A stretch of DNA of 64,000 nt from Purpureocillium takamizusanense (lineage: Eukaryota > Ascomycota > Sordariomycetes > Hypocreales > Ophiocordycipitaceae). The position numbers were made by a program, and so were the translations under genes. A model generated the notes under the pieces. It was not told the origin of the DNA and made no database searches. It saw only the letters and a list, made by a program, of their open reading frames with translations. Where the stretch lies: assembly GCF_022605165.1 (NCBI RefSeq), contig NC_063071.1, positions 2,046,001 through 2,110,000 of the forward strand, in the 5' to 3' direction. Numbering within the stretch: position 1 is the stretch's first letter; each line of letters begins with the position of its first letter. Positions 57,368-64,000 of the stretch are shown piece by piece.

Positions 57368-57891
57368 CGCCAGCAACATGCTTCGCCCGAGGCTGAATGT
57401 AGCATGTATAAGCGTCAGCGCCCCAGTATTAACTAACAGTCATTCACACGCGTGGCTCCCGAATCCCCTCCCGGTGCCCGCCATTTCCGTGCGGCTCTAA
57501 CTATCTCACTGCCTTTTGCATTAATGCTTGCACGCATATTACCTTTGGACGTACGTGCATGTAGGCCCTGTCCTGGTCAGCCATGCCGATGCCCACAGCT
57601 GTACGTACATGCGCCATACATATTACCTAACTTAGTACAGTACGTACACAGGCAGGTGATATACAATCTGTAGGAGGTGTCGACGACGTCGAAAAAAAAA
57701 AACGCCATGCAGGTCGCCGCTGCAGGTCCAGCCAGCCATGCGTCCCAGGCTATATGTACGAGGCACGTTTGGACTGTCCATCTATTCGTTGCAACGCCAT
57801 CCCTGCCTATTTTCCGTCCGTCCGTACTACGCAAGAACGTCAGAACGCCAGCCAGCCTCCGCGCCCGGTGAGGAGGGGACGGCGGAAAGCC

Positions 57892-57907
57892 ACCTACCTT
57901 AGTAGGT
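57892..57907. repeat. Inverted repeat ACCTAC-CTTA-GTAGGT
   Basis: 6-bp arms around a 4-base loop, a shorter relative of the 50342-50373 hairpin (shared ACCTAC / TTAGTAGGT). Confidence 0.7.
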
Positions 57908-58918
57908 ACGTACGAATACTATCCATCATGCACGGGAAGCGCTGCCCCCCCGTCTCTGGGCTGTTTTCCCGGCTTTTAAATGCGATCGGCCCGAGCCCGG
58001 GTCCAGGCCCCCCCGGGGATTGCGGCGCCTGATGAGATGGGTACAGTCGAGGTGATGGGGGGCTCAACTGCCTACGACGTATAATGCACTCACCAACGTA
58101 ATTCTACAGGTACCTATACGCACCTGTAAGGAGTCACGGAAGTACGGCGGGCGGGGATAAGACGGGAAACAAAAGGTCCACGACCCGGATGGTCGGTAAG
58201 GTGTGAGTGCGAAAGAGGGTCCCAAGATCGACCTCCCCAGATGACGGCCGATACGCAATGTTGGCAAGAGGAACCAATAAAGGACACTTGACGTGGCTCT
58301 TGAAGGGGCCGTGGACGTATGTACGCATCCGCCCTTGTTGTCATTTAGCCTCTCACTCCACCCAAGATGGCTTTGGTAGCCACGGAGTAGCCTGCCGTTT
58401 GTGGGCATAACATGTTTGTGCGTGCCCCGAGGCTGACGGCCGCGCAGCAGTATCCAGCTCCGTGCATGCAGACAAAAGTGGCTGGCTGGCTGTCTGGCAA
58501 GCGCCTTATGACGAGGCAGTGGACCTCTGCAGATATCCCAAGCAAAGCCTGGGCAGCGATGACCGTTTCGCATCCTCCGACTCGACGCGTAGTCGTCGGC
58601 ACCATGTATTGAATCGTGGTTTGCAGGGCTGGTATGCAAAGATGGAGAGACGAGGCAGACAAGAAGTAGAGTGATACTGCCGCAGTCGCAGTCGCGGCTC
58701 TAGAGTCTCCCGGAGACAACTCACCGTATATTGTCGACGGGAACGCACCCCCTCGCCGTCATGTGTACGTACGCGCCATACCTAGCTGTGTGCTGTACTG
58801 CCCCTTTCCCCGTCTTCAGTATCTTGGGAGACTCGTGGACGGCCATCTCTTTGTGCTTCCGGCCTACACCCCTTCCTTGCTCTTGAGCTGTGGCGTATCC
58901 CGTGTCTGTATGTGTATG

Positions 58919-59863
58919 CTAAGTCCGTGGCGCCCCTTGAGGCCTTGGACGCGGCGCGACAACCATGTTGTAGCATGCAAAGGCAGCGACGGCCAGCGAC
59001 ACGGCGCCCAGGCACGCGTCCGCCGTGGCGCCAATGTGATCCGAGGCACGCCGCGCCGAGTTGTGTTGGTGGGCATCGCGCGGCGGCGGCGGCGGCGGCA
59101 CCAGGCCAAACGTCGTCGCGACCGACGACCACGCCGTGACGGCCGGCACGACCAGCGTGTCGGCCATGCCAAAGCAGTGCTCAAACGGGAGCCCCGACGC
59201 CCGGGACAGGGCCCACGTCCCGGCGAGGGAGTAGACCTCGAGCAGGCGGTGCCGGCGGCCGGAGCCGAAGCACGGCAGCGTCAGGAGCACGAACCTGTAC
59301 GCGGCGTGCGCCAGGATCCAGCCCCTGCCGACGGCCGTGAAGACAAACATGCTGTCGTGCAGGCGCATGGTCCGCCACGCCGCGCGGCGGCCCTGCTGGA
59401 CGATCCAGAGGAAGAGCGCGGCGCAGGCGACCCTGCTGCACGCGCCGCGCAGGGTGCCGCCCGCGGGCGTGGCCACCATCATGCCGATGTTGCCGTACAC
59501 GGCCAGGTTGACGTACGTCTCGAAGGCGGGCAGCAGGCGCGCCTTGAGGGGCCGGCCGGCGACGAGGAAGCACAGGACGGAGCCCAGGCCCAGCGGCAGC
59601 TCGCACATGGTCTTGACCATCTCGCCGGCCGTCGACGTGGTGTCGAAGACGGCGATGGCGGCGCTGACGCCGAGGACGGCGAGCAGGAGCAGGCCCGGCG
59701 CGCGGAGGGCGCACGCATAGGTCAGGGTGAGGATGAGGACGAGCCACCCGTTGAAGGGGACGTCAATGTGTGGCTCGAGGGCCGCGCGCAGCGACCATGA
59801 AGAAGAAGTGGCCATGGCGCCTGTGTTGACTGACGCTGCGGGTTGCTGGACGGGACCAGACAT
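58919..59863 (-). CDS. Multipass membrane protein of unknown function
   Basis: Single exon, 314 aa, ATG at 59863, TAG at 58919-58921. At least five to six hydrophobic segments are visible: GWLVLILTLTYACAL and LLLLAVLGVSAAIAVF near the N-terminus, GLGSVLCFLV, VACAALFLWIV, a segment around WILAHAAYRFVLLTLPCF, and a final GAVSLAVAAFACYNMVVA. Conserved-looking loops include RPLKARLLPAFETYVN and RTMRLHDSMFVF. A Pro-rich loop and an RRASDHIG stretch precede the last segment. I do not recognise the family. It diverges from the cystinosin-like gene over 600 bp. High GC at third positions and a single long frame support a real gene, but antisense frames are also open, so confidence is moderate. Confidence 0.6.
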   Translation of the reverse strand: MSGPVQQPAASVNTGAMATSSSWSLRAALEPHIDVPFNGWLVLILTLTYACALRAPGLLLLAVLGVSAAIAVFDTTSTAGEMVKTMCELPLGLGSVLCFLVAGRPLKARLLPAFETYVNLAVYGNIGMMVATPAGGTLRGACSRVACAALFLWIVQQGRRAAWRTMRLHDSMFVFTAVGRGWILAHAAYRFVLLTLPCFGSGRRHRLLEVYSLAGTWALSRASGLPFEHCFGMADTLVVPAVTAWSSVATTFGLVPPPPPPRDAHQHNSARRASDHIGATADACLGAVSLAVAAFACYNMVVAPRPRPQGAPRT

Positions 59864-60463
59864 TGATACACTGGGCAGTGCACAGTATAGTTACGTTAGT
59901 ACCTGTACAGTTGGTGCACCAAACAAGTCGGAGAGGGTACGTACCCAGACTGCTGGTAACTCACTACGGGTACGTACCACTTCTTGTCGCCCGCTATTTC
60001 TGTCAGCGGTCACACCCAGCACCTGCATGATCCCCTGCTGATCGCACAAAACACCACGCCCGTCGCGTCATATATGCGGGGGGGCCGCCCCCGTGTCTGT
60101 CTCGCCCGTCGTCGCGAGGCCGTCGTCCCCCCTCAACGCCGCGCGCGTCTCAACGCCGCCGTCGACCCCGTCTGTCCGTCCGTCCATCCATCTGCCTGCA
60201 CGCACGAGGTAGCGGGCTCACACGATACATACAAAGTACAGCTTGCCTTGTTCGTTGGCACTCACACGCGCGGCCCGCCAGCCAGCACAAACGACGACGA
60301 CGACGACGAGAAAACGACCGGCGACGACCGGCGACGAGGGCTGAGACGGCGAGCCCCCCTCTCTCCCTCCCTTGACCGACCCTAGGCCGCCGCTGCGCTT
60401 TTGCACCAGCATCGCACATTCGCATCTCGCATCTCGTCCTCATCCTCCTTCATCAGCCCCGTC
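59864..60463. promoter_or_regulatory. Divergent promoter region, 600 bp
   Basis: This sequence separates the unknown membrane-protein gene and the cystinosin-like gene. It contains GTACGTACC-type words near 59938 and 59971 and a CGA trinucleotide run near 60292-60310. No gene seen. Confidence 0.5.
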
Positions 60464-61534
60464 ATGGCCGTCGGCTTCCTCCCCTTCCTCTCCGCCCTCT
60501 TCGGCTGGGTCTACACCCTCTGCTGGAGCGCCTCCTTCTACCCGCAGCCGCTACTCAACTGGCGCCGTCGCACCACCAGCGGCACCACCGTCGACTTTCC
60601 TTTTCTCAACGTCGTCGGTGCGTTCCACCACCTCCCTCACGATACACACACGCACATTCTCTCGCTCTCTTACTTCTCAGCTATCCCTCTCTGGAAAAAG
60701 ACTGACCGACTGACTGACCATTTGTTGCTTCGCGCAGGCTTCGCCGCGTACCTCGCCTCCAACCTCGCCTTCTACTACTCCCCCCTCGTCCGCGCCCAGT
60801 ACGCCGCCCGCCACCGCGGCCTCGCCCCGACCGTCCAGTTCAACGACATCACCTTTGCCCTCCACGCCCTCGTCCTCTCCCTCCTCACCGCCTCGCAGTA
60901 CCTGCTCGCCCGCCCGCTCTGGCGCTTCGCCCCCGCCGTCGCCGGCGCCCGCCCCAGCCGCGGCGTCCTCGGCATCACGGCCGGCTCGCTGTGCGCCGTC
61001 GCCGGAGTCTACCTCCTCGCCGTGTCCGCGCGTTCCTCTTCCTCCTCCTCCACCTCCTCTCCCCTCTCGGCGATTTCTTCTAGCGGCCCCGGGACTTCGG
61101 TCGCCGACGTCGACCCCGCCGTCGACTGGTGCGAGCTCGACGTCGTCTACGCCGTCGGCTACGTCAAGCTCCTCGTTACCCTCGTCAAGTACGGCCCCCA
61201 GATCCTCGCCAACTGGCGCAACCGGAGCACCGAGGGCTGGAGCATCTGGCAGGTCCTGCTCGACCTCGCCGGCGGCGTCCTCAGCATCGCCCAGCAGGCC
61301 ATCGACAGCTGGCTCCAGCGCGACTGGAGCGGCGTCACCGGCAACCCCGTCAAGTTCGCCCTCGGCAACGCGAGCCTCGTCTACGATAGCATCTTCATCG
61401 CCCAGCACTACGTCCTCTACAGGGCGGACGACGATGGCCGCCGCCGGCCCAAGACCCCGTGGAGGGGCGCCGAGGAGCCCCTGCTGGCCGACGAGGATGA
61501 AGAGACCAGGCGGCGCCGGCGGCGTCTGGACTGA
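60464..61534 (+). CDS. ERS1: Cystinosin-like PQ-loop lysosomal/vacuolar cystine transporter
   Basis: Exons: 60464-60617 and 60738-61534; intron 60618-60737 (GTGCGT donor, GCAG acceptor). The product is 316 aa with about seven transmembrane segments. The two PQ loops are FYPQPLLNWRRRTTSG (PQ at 27-28) and KYGPQILANWRNRSTEGWS (PQ at 205-206), the cystinosin signature. The splice junction gives FLNVV-GFAAYLASNLAFYYSP, matching the family. Cystinosins export cystine from vacuoles with protons. A Ser/Thr-rich loop (about 145-170) separates the two halves, and the C-terminus is acidic then Arg-rich. Oddly, the 120-bp intron is a multiple of three and has no in-frame stop, so retention would add 40 residues. 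The start is the first ATG that gives the conserved N-terminus; an upstream frame starting at 60401 lacks it. Confidence 0.9.
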   Translation: MAVGFLPFLSALFGWVYTLCWSASFYPQPLLNWRRRTTSGTTVDFPFLNVVGAFHHLPHDTHTHILSLSYFSAIPLWKKTDRLTDHLLLRAGFAAYLASNLAFYYSPLVRAQYAARHRGLAPTVQFNDITFALHALVLSLLTASQYLLARPLWRFAPAVAGARPSRGVLGITAGSLCAVAGVYLLAVSARSSSSSSTSSPLSAISSSGPGTSVADVDPAVDWCELDVVYAVGYVKLLVTLVKYGPQILANWRNRSTEGWSIWQVLLDLAGGVLSIAQQAIDSWLQRDWSGVTGNPVKFALGNASLVYDSIFIAQHYVLYRADDDGRRRPKTPWRGAEEPLLADEDEETRRRRRRLD

Positions 61535-61941
61535 GCCCCTAGTCGGCCGTCATAAACACTACCTTATATATACGGCCTGTGGCCTCTATCACCCCCTCAC
61601 GGGAGAACACCACGTACACTATATGGAAGAGACGGAACAAGTGTCATCTAAACCGACATGAGAGTATCGTTTCCCCTCGTAGAGCCTACGTATTATATAT
61701 AATACCTCGTGGCCCTAAGTAATGCCAAATGACGTTGTGCACGACCGACATGATGCCTGACGTCTCAAACTGCCTTGTCCCCGTTCCTCCTGCGCAACAT
61801 CCATTACCAGCTACTATACATGGTCTATTTATACAAGAGCATTATACAACTGTTCCTCCTCTACTTGTACAGCCACGACCGCGAGAGTCGTGATATCTAA
61901 CGTGCATCATGCCCATCTCCCCTCCCCCCTTCTCTCTATCT
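61535..61941. other. Convergent intergenic region, 407 bp
   Basis: It lies between the cystinosin-like gene and the leucyl-tRNA synthetase gene. It contains a perfect 16-bp AT-rich palindrome at 61690-61705 and a TATATATA stretch near 61565, plausible 3'-end signals. Confidence 0.5.
61690..61705. terminator. AT-rich 16-bp palindrome between convergent genes
   Basis: GTATTATATATAATAC equals its reverse complement. It lies 155 bp after the cystinosin-like stop and 236 bp beyond the synthetase stop. A bidirectional 3'-end element is possible, but such a palindrome is close to chance expectation for AT-rich DNA. Confidence 0.25.
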
Positions 61942-64000
61942 CTACATGACAAAGTTAATCACCTTTCCACCCCTGACGGGAATCGCCCGCTTTGCCTTCC
62001 CCAAGTCGTACTTGCCCCCGCCGAACCTCTCCCTGCCCAGCTCCGTGTCGAGGATCGCGCCCACCATCCAGTCCCACAGCGCGTCCCCCTCCATCCCCGG
62101 AGGCGGAGGCGAAATCTCCACGACGCCGCGCATCTTGCCGTTGATCTGCACCGCGCACTCCTGCTGCCTAGCCCGCAGCATCGCCGTCTCCAGCGTGCCG
62201 TCCTGGACGGGGAACGACGCAGTCTTGAACATGGAGCCCGCGGACGTGGGGTGCAGCATGCTCCAGCACTCCTCCGCGAACGCGGGCGTGGCTGGCGCGG
62301 CAAGCCGGACCAGAACGCTGGCGGCCTCGCGCCTTATGACGGCCCCGGCGGCGCTGCTGCTGCTTAGCGCGTTCGTGAGGCTCATGAGGTCCGAGATGAT
62401 CGTGTTCAGGGAGTATATGTCGTCGTAGGAGCGTCGCACAGACTCAATGGTCTGCTGCACCTGCCGCCACAACGTCGTCTCGGCGTCCCATTGCCTCAGT
62501 GCCTTGGAATCCATGGAGTCGATGCTTGCAAACTTGGCCTCCAGATAGTTCTTTGCCGAGACAGACTTCTTGGAAAGTCTGGCGACCGCGGCAACTTGGT
62601 CGTGTAGTCGCTGTAGCCAACGAGTTACCCCGGTAATCTTGGACTCATCCCAGTTTAGCACGTCTCCCACAGGCGCCTGGAAGAGCATATGAGCTCGCGT
62701 GGCATCGGCACCATATCGCGAGATGAAATCGGTCGGGTCCACGCCATTATGTTTGGACTTGGACATCTTTTCGTATGCAACCGTGGCCGACGCCCCGGTG
62801 GCAGCAACTTTGGGGGCCGAGGCGTCGGAGAGATCGACCTCATCGGGCTTTAAGAATTTGCCGTTCTCCGGGCTAATGTACGTTTTCCCATGCACCATGC
62901 CCTGTGTGATGAGTCGCTTGAAGGGCTCGGCCGACCAGCTCGCGTCATCTGCGTACTGTGGCAGCAGTGGCGTCGAGGCAAGGAACTTGTAGATGAAGCG
63001 AGCGTACAGGAGGTGGAGAATCGCGTGCTCGATGCCGCCAATGTAGATGTCGACCGGGAGATGTTTTCCGGCGTCTGGTGAGAACAGTTGTTCGGCGTTG
63101 TGAGGGTCAGCGAACCGGGCATAGTACCAGCTCGAATCGACAAATGTGTCCATGGTATCGGTGTCCCTGCGAGCAGAACCCTTGCAGCTGGGGCACGTCG
63201 TGTTGACAAAATCGGGCGACGACTCCAAAGCATTGCCCGTCTTCCCGTCGGCCCAATGCTCGCCCACCTCAGGTAGCTTGACGGGCAGCTCCTCGTCCGG
63301 CACCGGCACGGCGCCGCAAGAGTCGCAGTGGATAATGGGAATGGGCGCGCCCCAATACCTCTGGCGGCTGATGAGCCAGTCCCTGAGGCGCCACTTCTCG
63401 ACACGCTTGGCTAGTTCCGAGCCTTCGAGAATGCCGATAATCATCTCTCCAGCCTGTGCAGACGGCTTGCCCTTGAACAGGCCACTATGCTGGGTCATGA
63501 AGCCGTGCTCTATAAAGGGTCCCTTGTCCATAGCCGTTGTCGACTCGTCCTCGGACGCGGCCAGAACGAAGCGGACGGGTTCTTCGGCGTGGTGTGTTTT
63601 CCAGAATGAATGGTCCCGCACGTCGTGTCCGGGTACGCCCATGACAGCGCCTTCACCGTAGTCACCCAAGACATACGGCGCAACGTATATGGGAATCGAG
63701 GCTTTGGTCGCATCCGGGGTCTCGTCGTGGTAGGCGAGGGGATTGATGGCCCGGAGTTGGGGCAGCATGTAACCGACTTTGGAGTCCGAAGGCAGCCCCG
63801 GAAGGGTATCGAGGAACGCTTGGAGCTCAGGGTCGGTTGTCGCCAGCTGCTGGACGACCGGGTGCGAAGCGGAGAGGGCAATGTACTGGACTCCGAAGAG
63901 AGTGTCTGGTCGCGTGGTGAACACCTCGATTGCGGCGCCCACGTCTGTGCCAAAGGTCATGATGGGGAACTTGATGGCGGCGCCGGCAGACTTGCCGAGC
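61942..64000 (-). CDS. NAM2: Mitochondrial leucyl-tRNA synthetase, C-terminal 686 residues (5' end outside the window)
   Basis: A continuous frame from the right edge to TAG at 61942-61944. The visible part begins in the editing (CP1) domain: [12 protein letters not shown], then the [13 protein letters not shown] signature, which contains the threonine-rich editing pocket. Next come the bacterial-type zinc region (CDSC.., then CPSC) and the [19 protein letters not shown] block that re-enters the catalytic core. The [12 protein letters not shown] class I loop follows, then the anticodon-binding helical domain and a C-terminal domain with INGKMRG. These are features of bacterial-type LeuRS, so this is the organellar enzyme that charges mitochondrial tRNA-Leu rather than the cytosolic one; yeast Nam2 also assists intron splicing. 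The HIGH motif lies outside the window. The frame has no intron in the visible part. Confidence 0.95.
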   Translation of the reverse strand, partial: LGKSAGAAIKFPIMTFGTDVGAAIEVFTTRPDTLFGVQYIALSASHPVVQQLATTDPELQAFLDTLPGLPSDSKVGYMLPQLRAINPLAYHDETPDATKASIPIYVAPYVLGDYGEGAVMGVPGHDVRDHSFWKTHHAEEPVRFVLAASEDESTTAMDKGPFIEHGFMTQHSGLFKGKPSAQAGEMIIGILEGSELAKRVEKWRLRDWLISRQRYWGAPIPIIHCDSCGAVPVPDEELPVKLPEVGEHWADGKTGNALESSPDFVNTTCPSCKGSARRDTDTMDTFVDSSWYYARFADPHNAEQLFSPDAGKHLPVDIYIGGIEHAILHLLYARFIYKFLASTPLLPQYADDASWSAEPFKRLITQGMVHGKTYISPENGKFLKPDEVDLSDASAPKVAATGASATVAYEKMSKSKHNGVDPTDFISRYGADATRAHMLFQAPVGDVLNWDESKITGVTRWLQRLHDQVAAVARLSKKSVSAKNYLEAKFASIDSMDSKALRQWDAETTLWRQVQQTIESVRRSYDDIYSLNTIISDLMSLTNALSSSSAAGAVIRREAASVLVRLAAPATPAFAEECWSMLHPTSAGSMFKTASFPVQDGTLETAMLRARQQECAVQINGKMRGVVEISPPPPGMEGDALWDWMVGAILDTELGRERFGGGKYDLGKAKRAIPVRGGKVINFVM

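Larger units (their letters stand above)
56158..58918. other. Intergenic region, 2.8 kb
   Basis: It lies between the DUF7730-like gene and the membrane-protein gene, both minus strand. It contains GGTGA repeats (about 56168-56190, upstream of the DUF7730 start), the CATCAG hexamer array (57278-57367) and an ACCTAC/GTAGGT hairpin (57892-57907). No gene is supported; the His/Gln-repeat frame over the hexamer array is not convincing. Confidence 0.55.

Noticed and set aside
57017..57436. Frame encoding a His-Gln repeat protein
   Set aside because: The frame is open because the hexamer array has no stop in any frame; flanking sequence shows no coding features.
1..64000. tRNA or rRNA genes
   Set aside because: Reading both strands for B-box-like GGTTCGANNCC and its complement gave no hit with a matching A box and acceptor stem. 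A covariance-model scan would be decisive.

Overview
This window looks like nuclear DNA from a GC-rich filamentous ascomycete (Pezizomycotina, most likely Sordariomycetes and perhaps Hypocreales). The evidence is 24 short introns (46-280 bp, most 50-60 bp) with GTAAGT/GTATGT-like donors, one exact TACTAAC branch site, fungal gene families (SAT4-type rhodopsin-domain protein, Zn2Cys6 regulator, MCT-like permease, Pezizomycotina-style cyclin B), and long intergenic DNA full of microsatellites and C/G homopolymers. Species cannot be fixed from the sequence alone. I see no tRNA, rRNA, transposon, RIP-like AT-rich block or CRISPR array. Gene models were built by hand from reading frame, splice consensus and family conservation.

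Layout. 1-109: 3' end of an unidentified gene (+). 0.6-9.3 kb: three genes on the minus strand, namely aprataxin/Hnt3 (DNA repair), a UBA-RWD-DExH helicase of the DHX57/YLR419W type, and importin alpha. 10.2-12.4 kb: telomere protein POT1 (+), divergent from importin alpha. 13.0-16.6 kb: cohesin subunit SCC3 (-), convergent with POT1. 17.5-20.6 kb: urease accessory protein UreD (+) and RNA polymerase III subunit RPC4/Rpc53 (+). 23.7-25.2 kb: six-exon SAT4/rhodopsin-domain membrane protein (-). 29.2-31.9 kb: kynurenine formamidase BNA7 (+), convergent with an MFS monocarboxylate-transporter-like permease (-). 36.8-38.8 kb: a regulator with an N-terminal ubiquitin/PB1-like module and a C-terminal Zn2Cys6 cluster (-). 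47.2-49.4 kb: B-type cyclin (+). 52.3-54.7 kb: EF-hand aspartate/glutamate mitochondrial carrier (+). 55.3-56.2 kb: F-box/DUF7730-like protein (-). 58.9-59.9 kb: multipass membrane protein of unknown function (-). 60.5-61.5 kb: cystinosin-like PQ-loop transporter (+). 61.9-64.0 kb: mitochondrial leucyl-tRNA synthetase (-), running off the right edge.

The first 20 kb is compact and housekeeping in character (telomere, cohesin, nuclear import, Pol III, DNA repair). The right 44 kb is sparse, with gaps of 3.1, 4.0, 4.9, 8.4, 2.9 and 2.8 kb. These gaps carry no recognisable genes but repeatedly contain short palindromes built on TACCTAGGTA/TAGGTACCTA, including a 13-bp-stem hairpin at 50342-50373. 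No biosynthetic cluster or defence system is evident. The points most worth following are the palindrome family, the 8.4-kb divergent region between the zinc-cluster regulator and cyclin B, the unusual architecture of that regulator, an overlapping uORF at POT1, and a stop-free 120-bp intron in the cystinosin gene.
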